From: Petrosia ficiformis
Taxonomy: Eukaryota; Porifera; Demospongiae; Haplosclerida; Petrosiidae
NCBI GenBank assembly: GCA_947044365.1
Contig: OX345636.1
Location: 12,791,309 to 12,855,308, forward strand
Length of the DNA stretch: 64,000 nucleotides
Direction: 5' to 3'
In this document: one piece after another, positions 1 through 12,410 of the stretch
How positions within the stretch are numbered: position 1 is the first letter of the stretch
How the letters are laid out: every line of letters begins with the position of its first letter
Position numbers and translations under genes: made by a program
Notes under the pieces: model-generated
Told to the model about the DNA's origin: nothing
The model's database searches: none
The model's input: only the letters and a program-made list of their open reading frames with translations

Positions 1-195
1 AACATATTTTGTTGGCAAATTTAGTAATATCCCACTATACGTTATAATTTAAACAGAGGATATTACTTCGTGAATCAAATAGTAAAAATGTACATATACC
101 AGGCCTGGACATACATGTACTGTATACATGTACATGAATGTACATGTACTGTATACATGTACATGTACATGAATGTACATGTACAATTTACTCAC

Positions 196-3100
196 TTTAA
201 AGGCAATGGTCTCATAAGGTTCAGCGGCAAACAAGAGATACTGCCATTGTTTATCAGGTGCTTCAATACGTTGTTCATATGCTGACATGAATCGATGACG
301 TGGTCTTACCCCATCGGCTACCTCAGGATAATCTACCTAGTATTTATAAAAATGAAACTCTGATCATAAAAGACTAATAAATAAATATTGAAAAAATAGA
401 AAACAAAATAGGGAGGGCTGGTACCTTAGCAGTAAAAAAAAAACATACCACTTCCAACATGCATGTACATGTTCATTGCCTCAGGTGTCTTTCTTTCTTT
501 CTTTCTTTCATCTCAGATAACATCATGTAACCTCACATACAAGTACATGTACATGTAGTCTGTATATGTACATGTACATTGCAACTGTATACTGTACATG
601 TACATACAGCAATATACGTGTACATGTATATGTATATTTTGCAACTTACATTTATTATAGCTGCATGTACATGTACATGTAGTTTTACAGGTTTATAATT
701 ATACTTACATGTAATGTTACATGTACATGTATATACATGTATGCAGCATAATTCACATGTACCTGAAAGAAGAGACTGTGTTGTCCTGTTGTTGGTTCTC
801 TTTGTTTAGTAACTATAATGAAGATAATATTCATAATTAATAAAGACTTATAATTACACGCAAATTATAATTTGGTTACAAAGTGGTCATTGATAAAGGA
901 TATATAATGCACATGTCATGTACAGACATCATGTTTGGTTACTTCATAAGGGGGGGGGGGGGGGGGGAGGATGTGATGTGTGTTGGTTAGGGGACCGAAA
1001 GTGGTCAGAGTTTTGCTAAATTGCAAAATGTAATTACATACAGTTGTACATGTACTTCATTTAAACACACAATTCAGAGTATACACAATAATAATATTAC
1101 ACATGTACATGTCTATTTGTCTGCTTATAAAATACATGTATAAATGTTCACATATTTTGTTTATAAATATTTATTTCTTCTATAAATTAACTGAATATCA
1201 CTGATACTAACCTTTATAACCAGGTCTACCGATTTTGATAAATTTCTTTACATCAACTCTTGGTTTCTCCTGAGAGAAAAAAGAATTCAGTTATACTATA
1301 CTAACTTTAACATGTAACATGTTAATGTACATGTATGTGTACATGTACATGTACTTATAACATTATACTAATTTACTAACTACATGTGGATTGATGCTTA
1401 CAGTATAAATGTACATGGATGTTAATAACCTAAGTATACACACATGTATGTAATCAATGTCTCACTGCGGTGGTATTGTTGACAACTACCGTACATGTAC
1501 ACCAAATACTGTCAAAACTATTACATTAAAGTGCAGAAACGAAACTACTGAGTAATTAATGATACTGTAAGGCAACATTTTACATGTATAAACACACAAC
1601 TGTATACATGTACTTGTACATGTAGGTTAGTACTGACAAATACTATAGCAGTCAAATAAAATAACACAAACTGTTTACAAACCAGTGGTATAACCAATAC
1701 TGAATACTGACAATGTACTACAGCTGGAACATACATGTGTATACACAATTATCCGGATAATTACTTGTCAACTGAAAATCCGGATCTGTTTCTTTGCAAC
1801 CTGGTACTTGTTTAATGTTTGTGCATGCAGATAAACAAAACACATGAAATCGAAATTGAAATAAGTGTCTTGTTCCATGTTAACAGTTTTTTGGCTTGTA
1901 TAGTGCAGAACAATCTGTAAAAACCAATGCTGCTTATATAAACATCTATTGCAATTGATCACAGCAAAAAGGTGAGGTAATATTTTAGTGCAAACAAGTC
2001 ATGAATTTTTTAGACCAATTATCCGGGTATTCGACCATTATTGTGAATGGATATCCAGACAGTAAAAAAACAGGATCTGTTCCAGCTCTAAGTATTACAA
2101 ATACACATAATAAAGTAATGTAATTAATTGCTATTGTCACTAACTTCAAAACAGTCATGTGATGATACTAATAAAGTTATTAGTGATGAACTAAGAAGAA
2201 GTTAGAATCTGAACAATCTTGATTACCCTCGCCGCGTAGCATAGGTGGAAGGGTACGGTAATCGTTTTGTCTGTGTCTGTGTGTGTGTGTGTTAGCAATT
2301 TTTCTTGAAAAATAAAAACATTGACATTTCAAAAGGGGTACTGGTACACTTCAAATTATACAAGGAAAAAAAATAACGTAGGAATTCTTCTAAAACCTTT
2401 TGTTCTAAAGTTATGACAAGTTTTATAACTCACAGTTACCGTTTCACGACTTTAAGATGAAACGAGGGCAATAACGAGAGTAAATATAGACACACAAAAC
2501 GCAGGTGATCCTCTTACATGGCAGTCGCTAGCCAAGAAACACTTCAAACCACCAAAACAATCGATTTAATGGTTGCTACTACATCACCATTGATGCAAGA
2601 TAGAGAGCTACCTAGCTCCACCTACAGGTATGTGCACGTACGTGCATGCTTGCATACTAAACACGTGATAGAGGTGATTCATTTTCACACGGAGACTTTA
2701 GAGGTATAGACTTGAGAGCTTTTTTTTCGAAGGAAAACAGAGAATAAGATGTAAGATATATATATATACAAATTATACATTTCTTTCATTGATATTCTTA
2801 TTTTGTCTTTTAGGATATAAAGTTATATATATAATATATATATTAAATATAACAGTTTTAATTAATGCCCATAATGAAAATGTTTTCAAATTTGTATTTC
2901 TATTCCATGTAACAAAAGTGTTGTTTGTTTCATACACTTCATTATATTTTTTTTTCAAATGGAGTGCTTTGTATTACTTTGCCATGTAGGCGAGGGTCCC
3001 GTCCTGACGGCGCTCGTTTAATTTAGTTATTAAGTGGGAGAGGGGGGGTATCCCTGGACACATACATTAGCTAGTAGCTACACACTACTATTACGTGTAC

Positions 3101-6100
3101 ACAATGTATATATTATATGTACATGTACATGTATAATTACCGAGTGCCTTAGCACGAGGCATATAATCGTGCAGTGCAGAGGTTGAATATATATCTGTAT
3201 ATACATGTACATGTATAATTGTATATATTTTGTCTGCATTCAGGAATGCAATTAGCACAACAATAATTAGTTGTGGGCGTAATAAAACATGGAGTCATGG
3301 ATAGCAAGATTTATTACTACAGTTAAACACTCGCCTTGCTGCTTTCCTACAGCTAACGGAGCATGATTTCAGTATCTATGGCTTTCTTACAATGTCTTCT
3401 GTCTAACTCGAGTGACTATTGGAGTTAGAGTGAATGTAGTCTTGCTAGGCAGAGTGGCAGACCCTCCAACTGCAAATGAAGGGAGGGTCTGGTAGCATAG
3501 GCGGATCAGCCACGCGTACATATATACATGTATATAACTGTAGCTCTGAGCGCTAGGCTGTTTCTCGGAGTCTTCATGAAGAGAGTTCTGATGTTAATAC
3601 AACAATTAATCCCCTTTGTTGTTGAATTTCATGTATTTCACAAATTGTCTATGCAAAGTAAGCTTAATATGTTCACTCTCTAAGCTAATTAATGTAATTA
3701 TACATACTTTATGAGTGCGAGGCTGATCTGCATAATGCATATATACATGTGTGTATGTATGGCTAGTTATGTAATTACCCTTGCTGTGAAGTGTACATGT
3801 ACATGTAGGTGGAAGGGTGCATGTAATGTATAATATTAACTCACTAGTGCTGGTTGTATTTGTGTCTCTTTAGCTTCTTTAGCTGCTCTCTGAGCTCTAG
3901 AAACAGGAAGAATTAGAAATCAGTGATGAGATAACTATTGATTGTATTTATCAGAATATAGCATATATAGTTACATACATGTACTGTTGAAATACATGTA
4001 CATGTGCATGTACTTACAAATTAGACTGATGTTTCTTTCCTTGTGTGTGAGCTAAATAACTGCCCTAAAAAGAGGAATTTATACATTAGATCATAATAGA
4101 AAGATACATGTAAATATATACATGTATCACATGAATTTTCATGTATTTGTACATGTGTAAATACATGTACAATGTATATGTACATGTACATGTACAGTAT
4201 TATGTCACTAAAACGTCTCCAAACTGTAACAGTAATACATGATGTACATGTCAGTGTTTTGATAAGCTCATATGGCGCACCATTAGCCCAAAGAGCTGCT
4301 TATTTGGCACTGCACAGTTTTCTCTTTGGGTCAGATGGTGCAGTTGATTATGATTATATTCGCATTAACTCTTTGCTAACTGGCTCAAACTGTATTCCCA
4401 AAGACGCCCACACTAACCATTGCTGAGCCAATTTAGCCCATGCTTCAAAAGTCATCAAAAACTCCGGTACATGTACTTGTCGGTACAGTCAGTAATTACT
4501 GTCTCACTTGCTACTGTAGTGTGGAATTGACAGTACAGCATATCACTGTCAAATTACTGTAAACAGCACAATATATCACTGTCAAATTACTGTATACAGT
4601 ACAGCATATCACTGTCAAATTACTGTAAACAGCACAATATATCACTGTCAGATTACTGTAAACAGCACTGTCAAATTACTGTAAACAGCACAACATATCA
4701 CTGTCAAATTACTGTAAACAGCACAACATACATGTATCATTGTCAAATTACTGTAAACAGTACAACTTAGACATACATGTACAATTGGACATTTATCCAA
4801 GACTAGCAATGGTATGAAAGCAGTGAATCATGCAGGACATTATTCAATAATCTGGTGAATATCCAGTAACTAGATTACAAAGTACAACATGTACATGTAC
4901 ATTGTACATGAAGAGCAGGACAAGAGGTGACAATATTCTACATGTACAACAGGTCATCCCATCATTCTTCCACACCCGTTATGTACACTGTACAGTACAG
5001 TCTGATTACTAGTAGCAGCTAGATATTATACACAAACACAATGTACATATCCACTAGTCAGCTTATCATTCCCCACACTCCTTATGAAGAGTAGAGTGTA
5101 ATCTCTAGTACATGTACTGTATGTACAAGTAGCAGTTAGATATTATACATTACCTCTGTGTTATGTAGAGTTAAACATAATTTACACTCATATTGACCCA
5201 AATGATTCTTCATGAAATATGGATCCTGTGAATATGAATAGAGCATCATATACATGTATATATTGGTAGGTAGGTACATGTATGTGTATATAAAGTTTAT
5301 AAACCTGCTCACTAATGTATCATATGAACATAGGTCAGAGGTGTGGTGTAATACATCATGTATTGACTTTTGATCATACATGTACATGTAATTATATATG
5401 CACATGTATATATTATATACATATACAATGTATATACATGTATATTATACATGTACATGTATATACCATGACTAGATTGAATTGACCAATCACATTACTT
5501 ATAATAAGGTTTCTAAATGTGTTATCAAACCTCCTGGTCTTTACTGGGAGGTTTGACAACATGTTATTAAACTTCCCAGTAAAATATCCCCATCATTGTT
5601 TGAAATGAAATTCAAGTTACAGTTGTCAATTACTTTATAAATAATAATTATCATAAAACAAGTCATGATGACTATATTATAGCTATATTAGCTGTAATTA
5701 TTAGCTGTAATTAATATAATGATGCTTGTTCTTTTTGAAAATCTAACACCATTTGTATGCTATTGATTAAGACCTTTCAGAGCTCTATTGCATTCGCATT
5801 CCTCTCGTAGATATGAAATTACGTATACTGTTACTATGTGCAAAAATTTGCTTAGTTACTACATGTATATTGTGCATGGGTTTCATGGTAGACCACACTT
5901 CCCCCTATACACTTTGGTATGGTTTCTAATGCCTTATCAAACTTTGTGCCTTTGGAACTCGGTTTGATAAAAACCTTGGGATCAAGTGTAAAGAACGGCA
6001 CTAGCGTAGAATGGAAATAGGAGTGACCACAATGATACGTAACCACACCCACATTAACTTCTCTATTGCACTGATAGGGACCCTACTGATACAAAGCTAA

Positions 6101-6634
6101 CCCTAGGATGTACGACCAAGGGACCATATTTCCTGGGTTTTATGTTAAACGGGAGAGGCGAATATTACAGTTGATCCGTCGAGGAGAAATGTAAAACACA
6201 GGAAATAGGGTCCCTTGGTCGTACATCCTAGGGTTAGCTTTGTATCGGTAGGGTCCCCATCAGTGCAATAGAGAAGTTGGATGCGGTCACAGAACACACA
6301 GGTCAATTTTCCCAAATCGTATTGTGTACACGCTGTAATGGGTGTGTTCTCCACTTTCTTTACTCCGTTCTTTACACTTGATCCATACCTTGACCTTGGT
6401 ATATAACCTATACATAATATTATACTTATATATAACAATAATCATGCTGGTAACCAATCTCTCAGTGCTAAAGTTCTAGGTTTGAGACACATACACAGGA
6501 TTGCACACCTTATTGATGTCTATTGTTTCCATGGCTAATTTCTTAAGCCTTTCTTTTCTGTCTCTGTTGCTTTCTGACCATCCTGCTACCCCACCACCTC
6601 CTGTCTTTGAACCTACTCTGTTCTGAAAATCCAT
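196..6634 (-). CDS. SF3A2: SF3A2 (splicing factor 3A subunit 2), 5' half
   Basis: Core component of the U2 snRNP (SF3a complex), which acts in branch-site recognition in the nucleus. Seven exons read 5' to 3' on the minus strand: 6634-6509, 5225-5154, 4064-4018, 3896-3845, 1269-1212, 812-763 and 336-196. All have GT donors and AG acceptors and the phases match, giving 182 residues. The protein starts MDFQNRVGSKTGGGG and includes DPYFMKNHLGQYECKLC, a matrin-type C2H2 finger (C56, C59, H72, H78), KKFIKIGRPGYK, and MSAYEQRIE..WQYLL..AAEPYETIAFK. I recognise these as nearly colinear with animal SF3A2. The Pro-rich C-terminal part lies beyond the left edge, and positions 1-195 are intron. The ATG at 6634 matches the family N-terminus. 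Nothing looks broken. The introns hold much repetitive DNA. A decayed copy of exon 1 lies at 57742-57829. Confidence 0.95.
950..967 (+). repeat. Poly-G tract (18 G)
   Basis: An uninterrupted run of 18 G followed by AGG lies in an SF3A2 intron. It is simple sequence and its length is probably unstable. Confidence 0.9.
2226..2999. mobile_element. Possible MITE with ACCCTCGCC ends
   Basis: ACCCTCGCC at the left edge is matched in inverse by GGCGAGGGT at the right. The stretch between is AT-rich and non-coding. Only the outer 9-10 bp match and I see no clear target duplication, so this is tentative. It lies in an SF3A2 intron. Confidence 0.35.
4530..4772 (+). repeat. 33-bp tandem repeat, about seven copies
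   Basis: CACTGTCAAATTACTGT recurs at 4544, 4577, 4610, 4643, 4666 and 4699, with a variant at 4738. The spacing is 33 bp except for one 23-bp and one 39-bp step. It lies in the SF3A2 intron between exons 2 and 3. Confidence 0.85.
5955..6400. repeat. Large inverted repeat (foldback element)
   Basis: The arm at about 6055-6135 (with CACTGATAGGGACCCTACTG and CTAGGATGTACGACCAAGGG) is matched in inverse at about 6195-6280 with few mismatches. Weaker matching continues outward to GATCAAGTGTAAAGAACGG near 5980 and its inverse near 6365. The central spacer is about 60 bp. It lies in SF3A2 intron 1. I see no protein; the open frame across it is a by-product. Confidence 0.75.
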
Positions 6635-6889
6635 CTTGATGACAATTCACGTGATGTGCGAAACAGTTATCCGTAAAACTCCGTATACTAAACAACTACT
6701 AATTAGTGGCCGATTATTGATTTTTGCAAGTTTATAACTCCACAACGCGATCGTCATGAAACTTGTTAGGCAGTGAAATTACTTTCTTACTATATATGGT
6801 TTAGTAATTCCAGTTGCAGTGGTAGTCTAGTAGAGAGCGCGCTATAGCGTTCGAGTATTGGTGGTGTCCGATAATTGACTCAGAGTCTT

Positions 6890-7015
6890 TACTCTAATTC
6901 CAGTTTCTATGTAAGCTACAAGGAGCTTTTTTTCTGCTGGTCTGCTTGAGCGCCATGCCCATTAATTGACCGGGTCAGTCGTATTCCCCTGGAATGATGC
7001 AACTTTCTAGCATAA
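6890..7015 (-). repeat. Relic of the dispersed MITE family seen at 27021 and 62652
   Basis: Contains the family blocks for 'GTAAGCTACAAGGAGC', 'CTGCTGGTCTG' and 'CCCATTAATTGACC', with CCCCTGGAATGATG, in the minus orientation. Only the middle of the element remains. Confidence 0.5.
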
Positions 7016-7916
7016 TTTTTCCAATATATATATATAAGAAAGGGACTGCTGAGCTAGGCTTCGGGACGAGGACCCTGGCTAGGGTGTTTGGACGAGGGCT
7101 TATATGATTAGGGTTTTGGGGATTACGGTTAGAGTTTTGTGGACAAGAGTTTACAATTGTTAGGAAGCATCGATCACTTCATTATGAATATTTGAATTAG
7201 GAAATATTTCTTTTCTTTAGTTCAATTTTAATGAATCTTTATAATTATAGCACATATTATTTTGTTCATGTTCACAGGTTTGTCTTGTCCGTCTTGTTCA
7301 CAGTGGGAGAAATGTTAGTTGGTTGTGTCGCGTATAGCTGTAGTCTGGTGGATTGTCTCGTTCTGGGAACTCAAGTACGATGCCTGATATGAGCATGTGG
7401 GATCATGTGTGATGAAAACCCAAATAACAAAGAGTTAAAATACTGTTCAGGTGGCTTTACAGACAGATTATTGCAGGTTTATAGTGTTGTTCTATCCTTT
7501 CTTTAATTAAGTTTTATATCCTACTTGTTAGTGTACCTTGTTTTCTGTAGATGTATCATATATTGTTTTTTCTTTAGTTATTTTTTGTTTGTTTTATCTC
7601 TTTACTTCTCTTCTTGTTGTTGTCTCTTTAATCTTGTTACACTTCAAGTAGGTTTTATTTTTATTTCTTTATTTTCTTCTATAACATTTTACTACCATTT
7701 TAGTGTTATAATAAGGAGTATGTTGTGATAATAAAGAAGATAAGTAGAGAAACACGATACACAAAAGAAGAATAAGCTTTAAACAAATACATTAAAGAAG
7801 CATATAGTCAAAGAAAAAAAAGAATAAGTATGCAATTCCTCATTTAGAGGGGAGGGCTGGCTATGTGAGACTAAGTCATTAGGGGGTCTTGGTGGTACCA
7901 AGTCTCAATTAATGTA

Positions 7917-8045
7917 GATTACGAGGGTATACCAATGTGGTGGTGGCATTTCGCCGGCCCACGTTTTGTTCGACTGATGTGGTCAGGCGGCACTTTGACT
8001 TCAAGCATCCAACTTTAGATGTTACTTTGGTATACCCTCGTAATC
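7917..8045. mobile_element. Short MITE with 19-bp perfect inverted ends
   Basis: GATTACGAGGGTATACCAA at 7917-7935 is perfectly inverted at 8027-8045. The internal sequence is GC-richer than its surroundings. Total length is 129 bp. It abuts the target duplication of the MULE at 8050. Confidence 0.7.
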
Positions 8046-8296
8046 TGCAGTGATTTTGGGGTGTCTCCATTCACTGGACTGGACCACTGGACTGGACCAC
8101 TGGACTGGACTACTGGATTGCAAATTAATTAAATGCGAGGGCGTTGTTCTAGACACGCCTACTATTTAAATTGTGCATGTATATATAAAATAAATTGGGA
8201 TTTTTATAACTCTGGAAATTACATACTACACGACCGAAATTTCTAACTTGTTTTGCTGGAAAGATTTGTCAATTTGCAGGATAGGAGCAAGGTAAT

Positions 8297-8350
8297 CTCG
8301 CGTAGCCAGACCTACGTACCCTCAGCAGAGGGTGGGTCTGGCTACGCGAG
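8297..8350. repeat. 16-bp perfect hairpin inside the MULE
   Basis: CTCGCGTAGCCAGACC (8297-8312) is perfectly inverted at 8335-8350 with a 22-bp spacer. A similar but weaker fold with AGACCCTCC/GGAGGGTCT is at about 3460-3495. It may be a tiny nested MITE. Confidence 0.6.
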
Positions 8351-8495
8351 AATAGGAACAAGCAGAGTTTATATAATCGCCATGGCGATCCCCTATATAC
8401 AACTTACGCAATTTAAATTAATGTGCCAAGACTATAAATTTTAATACTAGTTGAAGAAGTAGCATAAACATAATCAGTAAGTTAACTAACTATTG

Positions 8496-11037
8496 TTAAA
8501 TTTGCAGTCCAAAAAAATTGAGCAAGTACTGCTTGTGTGTGTCATTTAGATTTTCTGCAACTTCATCAGGAACATTCAGATAGGATGGAAGAAAGGAAGG
8601 GTTTCGCATCAAGACACACTCAGGTTTGCAATGAAAATATACATTTCCAAACCTTGACTGTGGTGTTGCACTATTTGGAGTAATGAATTCCCGCCAATCT
8701 TGAGTTTTAATACACAAATCATTTAGGGGCTTTAATGACTTGTTATATTTATTTTTACAACCAAAACAAGTGCTGATATTCCCCCCAATGATGTGCAGTG
8801 AATAGGTAAATGGGACAGTATAATATCCTGGAATAGGAGGTTGCAGTTGTTCATAAGAAGGTTGAATTTGGAAAGAGGACTGCGGAAACACATTGTTTCT
8901 CATTCCCCAATTATAATAACCATGACTGCTATAGAAATTATCTGGGGAAGAACAGAATTGGGGTGTAGTCGAGAACTGTGGTGGTGGCACAGTATGTATA
9001 TCTGACATTGGTGCTGAAGCGATATGATTAGTACTAGAAGTTTCAGGAATGTTCATTTCAATCCTTGTAGTGACAGCACGAGATGGTTTACGCACATGTG
9101 GAGCAACTCCACCTTTACGACCTCGACCTTTTGGCATGCCTGTTGTGACAAGACTGGTGATATTAGGAAATCTCTTCTTTTTCTTCTTAGCAGAAATAAA
9201 TTCCAAAAGTTTACCATTCAGTTCAGCTACAGCAATGGAGTGAGAGCAGAGTCCCAATGACTTCCAGTTTGGACAACTTGAGTCACAGCTAAATTCACTG
9301 CCCTTCCTTGGTGTTACCATGTGAGGTACCTTTCTACTATAACTGAGAACCATCCTTGCTTCTGGAGACTGTCCAGGAGCTGAAGCAATTGCTCCATCTG
9401 TAGAAAGAAGTGTCCTAGCTTTAGCCCATATTCCTTGAAGTATTGGTGAAGGAATATTTACTTGTGCTGCTGCATTCTCAACATCAACAGATAGGTCTGA
9501 CATTGAGCACTTTGAAGGAATTGTTTCATAAGGGGTTGCTGCACTAGTCGCAGATTCTAGTTCTCCCATTCCATTTATATCTATAATGGTGACAGACTGC
9601 AATTTTGAAAGATGATCCTTCCTTTGTTGCAGACTCATTCGGAACCATTTATTTTCAGGCACTTCAAGAAACTTGTACTGCTGCTGTAACTGGTACTTGC
9701 CTCTACCTATAACAGCACGTTCAAGTTCCTTTTGCTGTTCGTTCACTACTTCCCTTATTTTCTCAACAAAATTGGGGAGCTCACTTCTTTGGTAATCAAG
9801 TTTGTTCTTAAGAACAGCATTGATACTCTCACTTGCATTTGTAGTGAATGGTTCAGGTGGACAGCCTAAACCACACTCCTCTCGAATGGGCCGCAACATG
9901 TAATTACGAATTGCACTGGACTTGTTCACATTGAACCAATTGATGAAGCTGTCCAGTTTAGTAGTACTTGAAACTGGTTTGCCTTGCCATGACTCCATTA
10001 CAGCATCAAGTTTTCTCTGGAACTCATCATCATCTTGAGCGTCAACTAGCCCTTCAATGTTGACTTTAGAACCAAATACATCATTCATTATCTTCTGTTC
10101 TAAGTCAGTTGGAATAAAGAACTCCCGACACCTCTCCTTTATGTTCCGTCTAGCATGAATGAAACACAATAATCTTTCTGAAAAGGGAAAAGCATGTCCT
10201 AATGCTTGTGCTAGAGCCTGTTCTCCATCTGTACCAAATGCTCTGACTCCTTGTAGCTCTGGGGACATTCCAACCAATGTTGACGCAAAAAATAAATAGG
10301 CACCGAAGGTTTTCCTATAGTGGATTAATGTTGGACCTAGGAAGATTGGATGTTTTTTACTTCGCTTTGTCTCTAGTAGCAGATGTCGATATGTCATTGG
10401 GGTAACGTCAAAATCACCAAGCGAAAATGTTGGATCAACTGTAACAAAGCATTCATGACTTTAACTATTCATGTGACCTTTCCTGCTCATGCATAAACTT
10501 AATGTATTCTCTTTATTCATGTCATACATTTCTGTGTATGTTATATATATGATATTGTATATAATTATGTATATATAATCTGTCCATGTCATGTCTCTTT
10601 GTACACTGTAACATGCTTGCATACTTCCATATGTATTATCGATCATTTGCTCTCTTGATGCATTTGACAAACTTATAAAATCTACATAAACAACTCACTG
10701 TAATGTCCAGGTGTATCAGGTGTATCATTACTACTGAAAGGACTGTCTACAATTTCTATTACATCTCTGTGGATATAACAATCAGATTTATAATTATATT
10801 AATGTCAAAGTCACTACAAAACTGTAAACTTACTTATATTTGGGTGCTTCCATGGACTTAAGAGGGGACTCTTCTATTTCTATTATCTCAGTTTCAGCAA
10901 AAAACGAATCTGGCGAAACATCAAAATCAATGTCAGAATTATGTTCCGAGTCTGATAGCTCTATAGCAAATGATCTCTGAAAAGGTATTGCAATTATAAA
11001 ATATTAGTAAGCAAAGCACAACACTAACCTCTGCCAT
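8496..11037 (-). CDS. MULE transposase with SWIM zinc finger
   Basis: DDE transposase expected to bind the element ends and catalyse cut-and-paste transposition in the nucleus. Exons on the minus strand are 11037-11029 (codes only M-A-E), 10976-10834, 10766-10699 and 10438-8496. Phases match, giving 720 residues and a stop. The N-terminus is acidic. The catalytic core starts at DPTFSLGDFDVT (Asp75), followed by GTDGE (Asp144), CFIHARRN, and NASESINAVLK (Glu277), which is the order expected in MULEs. A SWIM-type finger follows (C458, C462, C471, H473), then basic KKKKKR and a Pro/Ser/Tyr-rich tail with further Cys pairs. No internal stop or frameshift is seen. The nine-base first coding exon is the least certain part; translation could start later. 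Confidence 0.88.
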
Positions 11038-11434
11038 CACGAACGAGAAGTGTGCGCAGAACCAGAATAATCGATAATTAACTAGTGTCGCCAAGGTGAG
11101 TTATACATACGTTGAGCGCGAACACTTAAAAAAAATGCGGGCGTTGCCCGCATGTGAATGCCATACACTCGCCTTGCTGTCTTCCTGCATTTAACGAAGC
11201 ATGATATTTTTTTATCATTAACAACTTTTCTTCCCAGCAAAACAGGTCGGTCGTGTACATTTTGAGAGTTCTGCTTATACACATAAATTTACACATTAAT
11301 TAAAAATAATTTATAATAATTATAAATTAGTAGGCGTGTTTATTACAACGCCCTCGTATTTAAAGTCCAGTAATCCAGTCCAGTAGTCCAGTCCAGTGGT
11401 CCAGTCCAGTGAATGGAGACACCCGTGATTTTGG

Positions 11435-11670
11435 GTATGGTACATCCAAGACATATCATTTGTCATTATTGGGTATTCATAAATAGGCGTGTGCCTATCA
11501 CGTGACAGTTTCGTCCGTAAGGTTTCAACAAGTTTGAGCTTTTCGTTACCAAAAGACGCTCGGACAGGAGAGAGATAGTCCGATAGACGGTGGCTACGCC
11601 ACAGTACTGCAAGAGAGTGGAGCATTTCACGACTAATTCACCTAACAAAAGTTGAAGGTGTCTATCAGGC
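11435..11670 (+). promoter_or_regulatory. Candidate promoter and 5' UTR exon of the first NLR
   Basis: A locally GC-richer stretch ends with a good splice donor, CAGGC|GTAAGT, at 11671. The NLR start codon at 13216 is preceded by an acceptor (CTGTAACAG, ending at 13205). A non-coding first exon here joined to 13206 is therefore plausible. The MULE ends just upstream. Transcript evidence is lacking, and the opposite-strand open frames in this stretch were not recognised. Confidence 0.35.
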
Positions 11671-12182
11671 GTAAGTTTAAGTTTATGTAGCGAGCTGTTG
11701 TGGACAGTATTAGTCTGAACACAGCTTATCTATGTACTGAACATTTAAATGAATGAAGTCTTGATCACTGTTATGTATTATAATTCATTGATTGAATTTA
11801 CAATATAGGAAAATATACTGCTTATGCAAAATGAAATGTAGGGAATATTTGGGTAGGCTATAGTTCCCCACTCCTGTAATTTATTGCAATCATAACTAAA
11901 TGGTAAGCCAGTGTACTGTAATACTAAAACCCTTTTAGCAATCCTAATTAATTAGCTTAAACTAAATCCCTTTTAGCAAACCCCATAGTGTATACTTTTA
12001 GTTAAATAAATTCTAAAAGTATAAACTACTGATGCAAAATATAACTATTGTTAAACTAAAACAACACTATAGAGCTTTATTTACAGTGATAGCAATTTAC
12101 AGCTATTATTATCATTATACACAAGCTAGAAATGTAAACAACCTATCATGCCAACCTATGGGTGAAACTTTACACTGAAGAC

Positions 12183-12410
12183 ATTAGTGGTAAATATCCA
12201 CATCACATGAATATTAGCACCTTTTTTATTATTAGTGGTAAATATCCACATCACATGAATATTAGCACCTTTTTTATTATTAGTGGTAAATATCCACATC
12301 ACATGAATATTAGCACCTTTTTTATCATTAGTGGTAAAATATCCACATAACATGAATATTAGCTCCTTTTATCATTAGTGGTAAATATCCACATCACATG
12401 AATATTAGTA
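12183..12410 (+). repeat. 48-bp minisatellite, five copies
   Basis: ATTAGTGGTAAATATCCACA starts at 12183, 12231, 12279 and 12327, with a variant at 12374 (steps 48, 48, 48, 47). It lies in the presumed 5' UTR intron of the NLR. The open frames on both strands are due to the period being a multiple of three. Confidence 0.9.

Larger units (their letters stand above)
100..5460. repeat. Dispersed TACATGTA / ACATGTAC palindrome clusters in SF3A2 introns
   Basis: Runs of alternating ACATGT/TACATG occur dozens of times here, for example at 115-185, 540-610, 660-735, 1320-1355, 4090-4200 and 5380-5465. They are rarer across most of the NLR gene and become common again after 52560. They create open frames of M/Y/V/H residues that are not genes. 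The motif is fully self-complementary. Confidence 0.8.
8059..11424 (-). mobile_element. Complete Mutator-like element (MULE)
   Basis: The element starts GGGTGTCTCC at 8059 and ends GGAGACACCC at 11424. The terminal inverted repeats are about 100 bp (8059-8162 and 11328-11424) and contain tandem copies of ACTGGACTGG. Both sides are flanked by the perfect 9-bp duplication GTGATTTTG (8050-8058 and 11425-11433), a length typical of MULEs. It encloses one four-exon transposase gene on the minus strand. Total length is 3366 bp. Intact ends, duplication and gene suggest a fairly recent insertion. Confidence 0.92.

Noticed and set aside
49..288. Overlapping open frames on both strands near the left edge
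   Set aside because: The minus-strand one is SF3A2 exon 336-196 reading on into its intron; the plus-strand one is its shadow plus the TACATGTA repeat.
4172..4426. 84-residue open frame starting MYMYMYMY
   Set aside because: It begins in the TACATGTA repeat and lies in an SF3A2 intron; no family resemblance and no splice support.
6820..6860. Possible tRNA-like GGTAGTCTAGTAGAGAGCGC
   Set aside because: No acceptor stem, anticodon arm or T-loop GGTTCGA-type sequence fits around it.
7080..7160. TTAGGG-like runs suggesting telomeric repeat
   Set aside because: Only a few imperfect GATTAGGGTTTTGG-type units; not a tandem TTAGGG array.
12156..12353. Repetitive proteins on both strands
   Set aside because: Produced by the 48-bp minisatellite, whose period is a multiple of three.
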